A stretch of 64,000 nt of DNA from Aphelenchoides besseyi. Lineage: Eukaryota > Nematoda > Chromadorea > Rhabditida > Aphelenchoididae. Below the pieces are notes generated by a model. The model was not told where the DNA came from. It saw nothing but the letters and a program-made list of their open reading frames with translations, and searched no databases. Shown in pieces: positions 1 through 11,390 of the stretch. The DNA lies in the NCBI GenBank assembly GCA_024699855.1, contig JAMPIQ010000002.1, positions 13,392,001 to 13,456,000 of the forward strand. The letters are read 5' to 3'. Numbering within the stretch: position 1 is the stretch's first letter; every line of letters begins with the position of its first letter. The position numbers were made by a program, and so were the translations under genes.

Positions 1-288
1 CCTTCTCTTTTTTCTTTGTAATAATCGTTTTGATTTTTCAACGGTAATCACTACGCATAGTTCATTTTCTTGTTGGTGCGTTTTGTCGAACTTTTTCTTT
101 CATTAGGTCCTTGTTGTTTGTATTTAACTTCTACTTGAACATAATCGCATTTACCTTCAGCTTTATCGCAAACTTTTATTTTCGAATAAACTCTATACAA
201 TTCAATTACTGGCTATAAAAACTTGAGAGATATAGGGGAGATTAATAAAGACAACTATATACAAAGTAGTTTTGTCGACTCTTTTCGA

Positions 289-3200
289 TTACTGGACCCG
301 CTTCAGAGAGAAGTCGCAACTCGACTCCACTTTGAGTAAGAACGGCGCTTCTTGACCGGCAAGAAATGTGTTGACTCGTAACGAGTAGGTGCCGGACGGA
401 ACACCGCTGAGCTCCAACACCGTACAACCGCAACGATAATCACCGGAGTTTCGGGGTTCGAATTCGTGCTTTCGATGTGATGAAACGAGACTCAAATCGA
501 ATCCCACATTGATTTGTTGCGGACCACGAAGATCAATAAGCAGTGAGTTGTCATCGGAACCGTCTTCAAGCGCAATATGAAACGTTGGATTGTTCCTGCA
601 AATGGACTGTAAACAAAATTCTTTCGTGTTGTTATGTGATGATAAACACGTTGATTAGCGGAGTTGTTTTTGATTTTCTTTTACAAACAAAGACAATCGC
701 TGTCTCGTGTGTTTTTGATCTTTTCGTCGCACATGCATCTCGTGAGTGATCTTTAAAAGTTGTTCACGAGAAAAAGGCGTGATACTCGTGTGTCATCGAC
801 AGACAGCGGATGTGCAAACCGGAACGAACTCGTTGGATTTTCTATTTTAGTTGTGTTGTTTATAGTACAGTAAACACGCAGAATCTTCGAAAGTTTCCAT
901 GACCTTCATTATCTGAACTCACCCGACAGTTTCTCTCGACGTTCCGTTCCCGCAGCCTCCAGCGGTTTTACCTTTCCATTCGCCGGTCGCCTAAAAGTCA
1001 ACAATGAGCGTTGCCAAAAATATCGTATTAAAAACGATCGATTACACAAAAACTCACGCACAACATTACCTTATGGACAAATTTATAGATGGATGCTATT
1101 TTCTTTAGTGTAAACTCGGTTGTAGAGTAAACTTTGAGCGTAAAATAGATTGTGTTCATTTTTTCGTACTAAATCAATTAAACTTGAATTTGAATACAAT
1201 CGACAAACTACCTGAGCCACAACCAATGTGTACTGTGAGATGCCAGGATCCTCGACTTTAAGCTGACACAAATAATGAGGACTATTGACCCGGTATCCAT
1301 CGATCAATGGTTTGGGATGAGCTAAAACAATTTGAACATTAGCTATGCAGCTAGACAATACCTCGCAAATAGATCTTCTTTCCACCTTTGTAGACCATTA
1401 CGGTGATGTATTCTTGATTGTTCGCAAAATCGTTTCTATCCATGATGTGGCGTGTTAACAGGATCCAGACTGACGAAAGACCCAACTTGTTATTGACGCT
1501 CAAGCAAAACTGTGGATTGTCGTTGATTGTGAAGTGATCTTTTTTCGGTCCGGTATTTGAATCCCAGCACGCGTGAATTGTGTACGTAAATGGAAACAAC
1601 TTGGGTTGCCAATTGACATAAACCACATCAAAAAAATGACAAACAGATTCATAGTCGATCCAAAAAACTCCATCGTCGAATTGTTGTGCATCTTCTCGAT
1701 TATAATTCAACGCTGCGGATAATTCGGCGGTCCAACTAGCAGCATCTTTTTCTGAGTATCGACCTGAAGTTTCAGATTTTAAACGGTGTTTTCATTCACA
1801 ATTTACGAACCTTTCCATCGAATATGTGACCATGGGTTTTTCAATAGCAGTAAACGTTTGCTCTAAAATTCAAGTTCTATACAAATGTCAACGTGGACAA
1901 GAAAAACCTGATGTTTTCGTAGATCAAGCACTGCATATGCATGACAATCGACCAGTCCCGTTCGTTCCTGCTCCGGATCTGACATTTTTCCGGTTGCCAA
2001 AGTGATCAAACAATGACCTGTAAAGTAATGTAGATTGCTTTATTTACATTTAAATACCTTGATGAAAGCGTTGAAAGAGCTTTTCGAAAAGGGCATCTTT
2101 ATCAGTTCCAACGTTTTCGGACTTCAAAGGCACACGTTCGGGTATCCAACCCGTAAGAGCGTTTAAATCAATGTTCTGAACAAATTCGATCATTTTGAAT
2201 TCTCAACGATTTCTCACCGAGTTAGATCCCGGAAAATCGTAGCCGCCCATTGTTTTCATGTACGCTTTCTCCAGCAATTGTACCCACAATTCGCTCTTGT
2301 TCTGACTATACGAACACAGCGGTTGCCCGTTCTCGCCGAACGGAAGTAGATCGTCGATAACAACCTTAGAAACGATTAAAACAAGCGTACAGAAACATAC
2401 AAACCTTTCGAAGAATACCATTGAAGTACAATTTCACGACATATTTTCCACAGGGATTGTAAACCGGTTCGCCGTGTTTGTTCTGTGGATAAATGATGCT
2501 AAACGAGAACTAGTGAGTGTCGAGAACCATCGAAGTTACTTAGATATCAACGGAGTATTGAAGCGTCTTTCATATCGAGCGGCAATTGCCAAACTGGCAA
2601 CAAACGAACAATCGGAAACCAAATTCTAAAAACACTACAAGTTGACATTAATTGTACGATGCTTCTAACCTGTTTGATTGTTCCCGAATCGATCTTCTTA
2701 ATGAGCACTGGATCAGAAGAAAACTCGTGCGGTCGCAGCCACGCTTTCAATCGTGTCTTCTGTTTGTCTGCCAAGTTCAAAAGACCGTCCTTGTCAGTAA
2801 AAGGAACAGGATAAGCGAAGCGTTCGTTAACGTCCGAACTAAGAAATGGCACAAATGAGAGATTGTTGATTTTGGAAGTTGTGGCAAGAACACGAAGTTC
2901 GGCGGGATCCAAGCAGCTGGAGCGCGGAACTGGTTGACGAAGATTCGGAACGGCGGGTTGTGAGTTCGCAACATCGTCTCGAGAAATGTATTCACGTTCC
3001 AAATTGTCGTTCGGCACCTCCGGAAACTCGGGCATCTCGGAGACTTGGAGTTGTTTTTTCAATTCTTCTGCACGCTCCAAAGCCGTTGAAGCCAAAACGC
3101 GAAAACGGTTTTTGATTTCTTCATTTTTTGCTTCTTTTGCCTTAAAATACTTTTGTGTTTTCCCATCGAGTCATATCGACTTACACATTTCAAACAATGC

Positions 3201-3625
3201 TCGACACCCTGAGTGTAAAGACTCAGAGCTTCGGCGTACTTTCCCGCCTCGTCTTTGCTGAGTCCTTCGCTGAGCAGAAACTCGACTCTTTCTTCGCACA
3301 TCTTTTCGTTGGATTTGACATCTTTCGAAACCGCGCACTCATCTGAAATCACATGACATTCACCAATACGACGGAAAACAGGTCAACCACCTTCTTTAGA
3401 CAACTTTTGCGCTCTGGCGATGTATTTTCGAACCGTTTCGCTCAAGTTCCCGGGAGCAGAAGCGTTTTGAATTTGACGTTGAAGAGCTTGAGCTGCTTGC
3501 TAAACAAAACAATCACGGACAATTCGATGGCTTACACTTACCAAATAAAAATAAGAGGCCGCTTGTAAATGTCCGGTTTGATCGTACGCAACGGCTAACT
3601 TTGCGTAATGATTGGCCACATCCAT
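289..3625 (-). CDS. CAPN7: Calpain-7 (PalB-type calpain), multi-exon
   Basis: Cytosolic ESCRT-associated cysteine protease. The start ATG at 3625 opens a first MIT domain ([15 protein letters not shown]...), followed by a second MIT around 3350-3060 and a linker. The protease core follows: the catalytic Cys is in SDCSFVAS (about 2610), then [20 protein letters not shown] and [17 protein letters not shown], the His in [10 protein letters not shown] (about 1935) and the Asn in [11 protein letters not shown] (about 1835). All three catalytic residues are therefore present. C-terminal C2-like domains contain [14 protein letters not shown] and [19 protein letters not shown], and the stop TAA is at 289-291. 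Domain order and motifs match animal calpain-7 throughout. Introns are about 40-50 bp and split the frame many times; exact junctions were only partly worked out. It diverges from KTI12 across about 230 bp that probably hold both promoters. Confidence 0.95.
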
Positions 3626-3852
3626 ACGTTCGTCCGCAAGCGATGATTACAAATGAAATGTTTGGCGTTGAAAGTTGTCGGCCAAACCCAAGAACCAATG
3701 AATCAGCAGTTTGAAAGAGGTCATTAATGAAGAGCATATCTCCGAGTCGAAAATACGAAATGCCAAACAACATTCCGAAATAGTTTCCTTCTAATACACG
3801 TGTTTTCGTCTTAATCGCTTGTACGATTATTCATTTTACTTTGTAACTTGAA

Positions 3853-4809
3853 ATGCCTTTCATTGTGATTACCGGGCTTCCTGCATCCGGGAAATCGACG
3901 ATTGCTCAGCGAATAGCCGAGAGTTTTTCTGGACAAAACGTTGTGATTGTAAACGATCGAGAAGTGAATTCGGAGTTTAAACGAGATGCTTCTCATTTTT
4001 TGGATAAAAAGCGAGTATGTAAAGCCTTTATTCTCGATTCACTACTTCCAATCTTTTTAGCAAGTCGATCACATGAATGCGTTGAGATCTGAAGTGCGAC
4101 GCGTGTTGTCGTTGAACAAGAACACGGTGGTCATTTTGGATTCGTTGAACTATGCACGTAGTATGTTCGACAGTTTTTACATGCTTTTGATTTCTGTACT
4201 TCAGGTCAAAGATACGAAATGAGCACAATAGCAAACAATTGCCGAACTTCTTTCGGAATTGTTTGGGTCAATTCGACGTCAGAAACCGCCAAATGGTTGA
4301 ACGATCAAAGAGAAGACGAAAAGTACGAACCTGGGGTTCTGGACGATCTGATAGCACGATACGAACAACCCAAAGCTCATTTGTCCGGCGAAAAACCGCT
4401 GTTCGAGATTTGTATTGGACGTTCCGATGTTGAAGAAGATGAACTGAAAACTGCAAAAATCCCAATGGACGAAATCACGGAGTGGTTTCTCAACGGCAGA
4501 AAGAACATCAAATCGAAATTATCGACAGCAGCCACTCAAAAAGCCTCTTGCTCTTCGGTTTATGAAATCAACAATTGCACTCAAAGAATCGTGAAGCAAA
4601 TTGTGGAGCAACAGAACTCCGTTGGATTTGGTAGCGAACTGATTTTGGAAGACGACATTCGATACAAAGTAAAGAAACTGCACACTCTAGCGAGTTTGGC
4701 TCGTTTGCGTGGACGTTTTCTGGATATGGCACGAAGAGGATTAGTCACGACTGATGATACGATCAACCGTCGATTTGTTGAGTATCTGGACTCCGTTTCA
4801 ATCGATTGA
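3853..4809 (+). CDS. KTI12: KTI12 homolog (Elongator-associated P-loop ATPase)
   Basis: Partner of the Elongator complex in wobble-uridine tRNA modification. Exons 3853-4014, 4061-4160 and 4205-4809 join in frame to 288 codons plus stop TGA. The introns are 46 and 44 bp with GTATGT donors and TTTTTAG or CTTCAG acceptors. The N-terminus MPFIVITGLPASGKST is a P-loop (GLPASGKS). A second family mark is VVILDSLNYAR followed by QRYEM, the Walker-B-like DSLNY segment of the KTI12/PSTK family. The C-terminal part (residues about 190-288) is the family tRNA-binding half. The length is slightly short compared with yeast and human members. A polyadenylation-like AATAAA lies about 25 bp past the stop. 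Confidence 0.9.
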
Positions 4810-5011
4810 TCTTACTTGTTATTTTGTTTCAAATAAAGTTTTAAGAACCAGCCCGACTGTTAACATTTGAATTTTGAAGCTTTTGGTTGCATAGCAACAG
4901 TTTTCAGGTCGAGAAGCGGTTGTATTTCAAGAACTTTAATTTTGCGTGCAGTAATTTGCTTTCATTGACGCTGTCGAGTTGCTTTTAACTAATAACCTCA
5001 TTCAATTAGCC

Positions 5012-6492
5012 ATGGACCCTGATGTGCCGGTAATCGGTCCTTCGCAGCCGAAGAACGTGAACATGTTCGAAGCAGATCGAGAGCTGGTTCTACCGGCCAC
5101 TCCGTCGTTTATGCTCAACAACCTTTCGGTTTTCTATTTCGAACCAAAATTCACAACATACGCGTGTTACTGCAGCAAGAACCTGGTAAGAACGAATTTA
5201 CATTGTCGAAAAATAAAATGAAAAAGGTGCAACTTGTGACGTGGGACATGCAAATGCAGAACGTGACTATGGACTCGTTGCCCTTAAAAGAAAGTGGAAA
5301 AGACAAACCGTTGTCTGTGATGCAATGTCGAATCTGCATGCCATCAAATCGAACTCTACCGGTATTGGTCGTGGCAACTGTACTCAATGTTATGGTAGGT
5401 CATCAGTCAGTTCATTTGTAACATCTTCTTTTTGTAGGTTTTCGACGTAAAGAACTTGAAAATTCTCGCCAGTACACCTGTGGACAACGTCAATCAAAAA
5501 CTAGATATCCACTTGTAAAGCGTATTTTTAGAACGACGACGGACGTGAATCACCTGTCATACCAAAGGGCTACAAATTTGCTCGAGGGATTTCGTGCGTA
5601 GACAACCACATTGTAATCGGTATCATCGTTGTGTAATTATAATACAAACACACTTCTATTTTAGGGACCTATACCGGAGACTTGTTGTTGTTTACGTGTA
5701 CTGGTGAAGTGAGTTTCAATGTGCGAAGCATCGTAAACGAGCACAAAAATGCGCCAATTGCCGATCTAGCGACCTGTGTATACGATTTGATCACGTTGTC
5801 GGCCGACACCAGCGGACATGTTGTAGTTTGGGCCAAGAACATGAAGACCGTAATGAAACGTAAGTAGTGTCTGCAAAACCGAATCGAAATCATTTTAACG
5901 TCTCCAACTAAACAATCTTAACGTTCACTCAATTATTGTAGTTGAAATGTTTTCGGGCAACTGAAGTTCAAAAATAACTTCAAATCAAACATTAATCTGA
6001 ACTTTTATACAACCATTTTTAGGGATTAGTACCGGGTATGTTTTCACAAGTGTAACGCTTTTGATTGTTCCTTTTTTAGACAACAGATCAGCGCAGTGAA
6101 CATTCTACGTAAGCAGGCATTTTGCGGGAACTACTATGGACAAGTTCACGTCTATTCGATTCAATCGGGTGCTCTTTTGGCGGAGCTAAACGTTCATGCA
6201 CGCCAAATCACGGCGATTTCAGTGGCCCCGGAATCCGCCTACATTATGACAGCGAGTGAGGATTGTTACGTTCGGGTGTGGAAGTTGCATTCTCGGAAAC
6301 CAGAGAACTACCAGGTAAGAGATGAAGGTCACCAAAAATACTTTTGATCTACAGATCGAATATCGGTACGCTGAGCAAACGGACAACATTATCGTTGGCG
6401 CACAGTTTTTGAATGGTCGCGGAAGTGGCTACGCACTTTCGCAATTCGAATACGGAAAGTTGGCAATTTACGTGATTCGAAGACAATCCTAA
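5012..6492 (+). CDS. WDR54: WDR54-like WD-repeat protein
   Basis: WD40 beta-propeller protein of unknown biochemical role. Start ATG at 5012 (MDPDVPVIGPSQPKN); the first exon ends near 5185. Family-matching stretches are NNLSVFYFEPKFTTY, GISCVDNHIVIGTYTGDLLLF, NAPIADLATCVYDLITLSAD, GNYYGQVHVYSIQSGALLAEL, VHARQITAISVAPES, the classical WD unit ASEDCYVRVWKLHSRKPE, and GYALSQFEYGKLAIY at the end; stop TAA at 6490-6492. The order and C-terminal signature match WDR54. Introns are short except one of about 200 bp around 5860-6080. The junction around 5186-5226 is uncertain: the best intron there would be only about 41 bp and end in AAAAAG, a poor acceptor. Confidence 0.87.
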
Positions 6493-6886
6493 TGGTTCCA
6501 ATAGCAATGTTTTAAGACGATGTTTTCTATTTCATAAGATGATTTGTTTAAGTAAAACACTTCAATTCCGTGAAATGAGTCATAGTCAATCTTAAGCCTT
6601 TGACCAGTTTGTATTTTGAAAGAAAATATTCGCCAACGTAGTTTACCGTTCGAAGTGTTAACGAGTGCGCGTAGAAAGAAACTTGTCGAAATGGACTGTG
6701 AGATGTTTGTCGGGGGTTATGATGACATAAAGTATTGTTTGCTCAACATTTTATGCTGCGAAAAGTCAAGAGTCAATTGTTCGGGTCGTTAGGGACAATT
6801 GGACGCAACCGCAGTCCAAAAGCTGTTCGTTCTGCAGACATTTTCGTTTAATTTTATAGAACAATTAAACGACTTCTCTTTATCTC
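6493..6886. other. Intergenic region between WDR54 and the K+ channel gene
   Basis: No convincing coding exon or RNA gene is seen in these 394 bp. It should contain the WDR54 3' end (AT-rich, several TTTTATA/AATAAG-like motifs) and the promoter of the downstream channel gene. Confidence 0.5.
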
Positions 6887-9317
6887 ATGGACAACAAAAT
6901 GGAAGACGGCCAAATACGCGATGCATACAAAGTTCTCGAACGATATTGTAAAAAACGATATCAACGTGTGCAGAATCTGTTATCTGTCGGCGGAAATGAA
7001 GAGATTTCAAATCCGTTGACTCCTCGCCATCCCTTCTCACCGCTCATTACAACATCTTCTCGTTTCTTATTTCAACCAACTGACCATCTTCCACCACCTC
7101 AAGGGGGTCAATCTACCATTGGAAGTGTTGTTACGACGCCTGGAACCGTGAGTCTAGATAACGAGAACAAGTAACGCTAAACTTCATACTTTTCCATCTT
7201 GATGTTTTCTGTTTAGTTTTGTTGAATCGGAGAATGTAATCGAAAGTCAAAGAACGCGTATTTGGCATTCGATCAAGTCGATATTGAATCCTGTGTTGAA
7301 ACCAGTTTTGGTTGGCCTCATTATGATTGCTTATGCGTGTCTCGGTGGTCTGATGTTCTATTATTTCGAAGCAGAATTCGATCAAAAGTCAACCGAACGT
7401 AATAAACTGGTGCGTTAATTCGTTCAAAGAATGTTACAGAGCTTATCGTTTAGAAGATTCTTGAGAAACAAAGTCAAACCGCTCAGTCAGTTATTAATCT
7501 TTTGGATGGTCGTAACTGCTACAACAACACAAAACGACAGTTCGTGAGCTCAACAAAAAATGTGACCTTCGAGCAGAAATATCAACTTTGCGAGCTTCAA
7601 ATCAACGAACTGTTGGATCAGCTTGTCAGAACGGTTGAGCTGCAAACCTGTGGTACAAAAAACGCTTGGAAATGGGATTATTTTAATGCGGTTTTCTTCG
7701 CGTTGTCAATTGTTACAACTATTGGTTGTTCATAATCGCTTAATTAGTAATCTTATTTCTTTTAGGTTATGGCAATTTGGCATGTAAAACGGTGATTGGT
7801 CGTGTGTCAACGATCTTTTACGGTCTCATTGGTATTCCGCTCTTTCTTCTTCTACTCAATTTGATCGGTCAATTGTTGTTTCAAAGTTTTGAAGTTATGT
7901 GGAAACGTTTTCAACGGTCAGCGCTTTTCAGTTTTCATTTACTCTTTTGTCCTATTTTAGACGATTCAAACGACGAACACGTCGTATTCGAAAACGTTTA
8001 TTTGCTGTTTCTCTACAAGGCAAATTGAAATGTGGTGCAACGGACTGCAAACCGGAAACGTGCAATCAAACACAAGAGGTCACTGAAGCAACTGTACTTG
8101 CTATCAGTTCGCGCAGGTTTTTACAATGAAAATTTAGGTGAAAGTTGAAGAAGACGAAGATCGAAACATTTTCGAGACTTTTCCTCTTTACTTGGCGTTA
8201 AGTATCGTCTTCTTTTATATATTCGTATCTTCGGTTGTTATTTGTTCTTGGGAAACACATTGGACTTGGTTCGAATCATTTTACTTTTGTTTCATTTCGA
8301 TGAGCACTATCGGTAAGTAACATGAGTCAAACAATAGAGACAATTGAGTTAAGGATTTGGCGACGAGATGCCAGAAAATCCACATTACACGATTGGTAGG
8401 AACAAGAGACTTGTATTGAATGCTTTAAAATTGAAGGGTTTTACATTTTCTTTGTTATCGGCCTTGCACTCGTGGCCATGTGTTTGGAATTGATGCGATT
8501 AAAAGCAGAGAATAAGTTTATGACTGCGTTACAGTTGATTGATGATCAACAAGCAATTTTCGCTGATTATTCCCAACAGCCAATGCCGACGATAACAGTG
8601 GAAGACGACAATTCGCCTGAGACAAACGGCATCAACAACATATCTCCTCAACAATCTCCATCTCACTTTTTATCATATACTGATTTGCCTTTAAGACTAA
8701 ACACTCGATGGCGACACCCGAGTGCTTTAGGAATCAACAACGATGCGGTTATTGCTGAAGGTGCATAGGAACATCGGACTGTAAAACAACTTTGCTTTTC
8801 AGCTGCAGGACGTGGAAATAGCGTGTCTGAAGGCTTCAATCCGGCCAACTTTTATGTTTCACCGATTCTATCTGCAGTTCTCAATCAACGACGTACTTCA
8901 AAACGTCTGAAATCACGAGGTGCTTCTCAGTCTTCGTTTGATGGCGGATCTTCAGTACACACTCCAGTTGGTCAAAGTAACGCCGATGTACGTATGTCTA
9001 ACGATCCGTCTTCTTCAAATGATTTACATATGTCAAGATTGTATGTCTATGCGTGTATGTAACCGGCTATCTTACGATTTAGAAAGCCTGTGCATTTATG
9101 GCGCGATCAACATAATTTCTGTGCCTCTTCGACCGTTTCCGTGAATTCAACAACGCCGTTGACTGTAATTATTGAAAATGGAAATGAATCACGAATACGA
9201 TTATCAGAGGTATCGACTAAAAGGGCTTAATAACAAAAAATCGTTTAGATCGACGACGATTCGGAAGTCGTAAAAAGGCCGCGACCAACTTCTTTACACC
9301 CTGATTCAAAGTCCTAG
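6887..9317 (+). CDS. TWK-type two-pore-domain potassium channel
   Basis: Plasma-membrane K2P leak channel. Translation from ATG 6887 gives a cytosolic N-terminus, then TM1 (PVLVGLIMIAYACLGGLMFYYFEAE), an extracellular cap region with Asn and Cys residues, pore 1 with selectivity filter TTIGYGN, TM2 (FYGLIGIPLFLLLLNLIGQLLF), a basic loop, TM3 (LYLALSIVFFYIFVSSVVI), pore 2 with filter STIGFGD, and TM4 ending LVAMCLELMRLKAE. The first filter is split by an intron: ...TTIG ends at about 7724 and YGN resumes after TTTTAG at 7765. The long C-terminal tail is Ser/Asn-rich and ends ...PTSLHPDSKS, stop TAG 9315-9317. The TM plan and both filters are intact, so the channel should conduct. Which nematode twk paralogue it equals cannot be decided by eye. 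Confidence 0.92.
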
Positions 9318-9574
9318 ACACAATCCAAATGTTTGGATTTGTTGTATGCAGATGGTCGCGAATTGTCTCTTGAATAAAAGTTTATTTTCAATTCTAACAA
9401 TCCATCCTCCATCCAAACCAAAAAAGCCAGAACAGTTTGTCTGTCCGTCTGTGTGCGACCGATTTACTCCGCGTTTATTTTCGAATGAAAAAGAGAGTGC
9501 GATTCATGCTAATTTGACTCTCTGTTTACTCTCCTCTTCTCTCTCAATCTCTTCGAAATTTCTTCAATCAACCA

Positions 9575-10508
9575 CAAAAAACGCAATCCATAAGAATGAT
9601 AATCGTCGAGTAGTTCCGCACAGTTGGTACCTTTTGAAACGTTATCGTTGTCACATTAACGTCGAGATTATCAGTTCCATCAAGAATGTGAAATATCTTT
9701 ACAAATATGCATACAAAGTTACGATGCTGCTTCTTTAGAATTGCAATCTTCGGGAAATATCAACAACGACAAAATAAAAAATTACATTGACACGCGTTAT
9801 GTCAGTCCAGTAGAATCAGGTTTTTGTGTCTTGAAATTGAAAATGCACGACAAAAGTCATCACATCGAACGTTTGTCAATTCACCTCAAAAATCAACAAG
9901 CGGTTTACATCGAAGAAGATTGTGATCCAGAGAAAGCCAAAAAAGCAATGGAAAAACAAACCAAATTGATGGATTACTTTAAGTTGAATGAACGTGATTC
10001 GAATGCACAAAAATATTTGTACTCAGAAATCCCTACGCACTATACATGGAAATCAATCAAGGTTTTTGTCAACAACGAAGAAGAAACGATTACCAATTGG
10101 CAACCTCGAGTCAAAGCGAACAAACGATCGGGCGAATGTATGCAATTAGTCCAAGTCAAGGTGATTTGTGGTACTTACGTCTTTTGCTTCGACACGTCAA
10201 AAGTGCGAAAAGTTTCAAAGAATTGCGAACAGTTGACGGAACTGAATACCAAAATAATGGAGAAGCATGTTTGGCATTGGGTTTGATAGAAGATGATGAG
10301 GAGTATGTAGAATGTATGGAGGAAGCAGTTAAGGTGTTGATGCCACGAAAATTACGTACTCCGTTTGCCAACATACTCATCCATTGCAATCCAGCCGATC
10401 CAAAATTGTTGTGGGGAAAATTCAAACACGATCTGATAAGGAAAGTGCACGAACATAATGTGGAATTTGTGAACGATGTTCGGGTCATCTTGTTCACTTT
10501 GAAAAGTT
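9575..10508 (+). pseudogene. Helitron Rep/helicase fragment, frameshifted and truncated
   Basis: Remnant of a Helitron RepHel protein. Frame 1 carries a Rep-domain core: NRRVVPHSWYLLKRYRCHIN, then INVEIISSIKNVKYLYKYAYK, in which YLYKYAYK is the two-tyrosine Rep motif. A one-base loss near 9717 breaks the frame. It continues as TRYVSPVESGFCVLKLKMHD and SHHIERLSIHLKNQQAVYIEED, breaks again near 10100-10130, and continues as IGRMYAISPSQGDLWYLRLLL and EACLALGLIEDDEEYVECMEEA. It stops about where the helicase domain should begin. The HxH Rep motif and the helicase domains are absent. The 3' end abuts the first palindromic repeat block. Dead copy. Confidence 0.85.
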
Positions 10509-10541
10509 AGTCAACGATTTTGCTTTCCGTTTTTCCAAAAT

Positions 10542-11052
10542 GGCACGCTACAGCACGCTAGAACGCTCCAAAGTTTTGGGCCCTCGTAAAGTCTTCCAGA
10601 TACTGAACAAGGGAAAGTGTGCCGTGATGGTCGCGTGGGTAAGCGGTCTACCTGCAGAAGCTCTCTTCTTTTGGTGGACGCGGGTTCGATTCTTTCGATT
10701 GTCGGGTGCGTTCTGCAGCCTTGTATCCAGAAATCAGAAGGAAAAAGAGCAAGAGGTAGGTGACTGCAAGTGGTTCAATCGGCTTTTTTCGCACTTTTTG
10801 GAGTCGCTTAATAGATCCAATGCGAGCACTTGAAATCACGATTGAAAAACTCGAACCCGCGTCCACCAAAAGAAGAGAGCTTCTGCAGGTAGACCGCTTA
10901 CCACGCGGCCACCACAGCACACTTTCTATGACTCAATTTCTGAAAGTGAATCGTAATGAAATAAGCGCAAACTTGGAGCGTTCTAGCGTGCTGTAGCGTG
11001 CCCTCCGATAAAACGAAGACAACTTTCTAGAAGCAACTTTTTGGGGCGCTTC
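10542..11052. repeat. P block copy 1: palindromic repeat with tRNA-like arms
   Basis: First copy of a foldback repeat found four times in the window. The left arm (GCTACAGCACGCTAGAACGC..., then a tRNA-like stretch with A-box-like TGGTCGCGTGGGTAAGCGG and B-box-like GGGTTCGATTC) is repeated in reverse at the right end, around a non-palindromic spacer of about 175 bp (about 10695-10855). In this copy part of the right arm (about 10926-10970) is replaced by unrelated sequence, so the palindrome is imperfect. It runs straight into T block 1. Confidence 0.85.
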
Positions 11053-11390
11053 GAATGAGCTATCGCTCGTTCCGAAATGCCACCGTAAATTCGTACACTT
11101 CCCTTGTTAGTACGATTGCACATAGAAATATAAAATGGCAAAAATATTCCACGGCACCCGGCGTCGAGCGTTCATCCTAACCCATTTGGGGACGCGTGAG
11201 CTGCCGACTGAGCCATGGGTGCCGCCTCCTGCCTAGGAAGATTTGTCGCCTATCTACCCAGCGCGGTCTGGGAGAGACGCAGAGGCTGCGAGAGAGCGAA
11301 GACGGCAAGAGAGTGTGGGTGCAATAATGTTGTGTTTCCGTCTTCCCCACAAGCAAGTCCATTCCCTTTGGTGTTGTTTCTTGTGTTAGC
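11053..11390 (+). repeat. T block copy 1 (left flank of captured WDR19 segment)
   Basis: Repeat beginning GAATGAGCTATCGCTCGTTCC, containing CCGTAAATTCGTACACTTCCC, a tRNA-like module read on the minus strand (GGCACCCATGGCTCAGT ... GGGTGCCG) and ending TTGTTTCTTGTGTTAGCT. The same block recurs in inverted orientation at the other end of the captured segment (12572-12936), so the pair acts like long terminal inverted repeats. Confidence 0.88.

Noticed and set aside
9346..9574. Continuous open frame from 9346 as a host gene after the K+ channel
   Set aside because: The first part has biased low-complexity composition and no motif; only the end, from about 9575, is Helitron coding.
10046..10510. 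Separate plus-strand gene after the Helitron Rep piece
   Set aside because: It continues the same Helitron protein in another frame, so it is one broken gene, not two.
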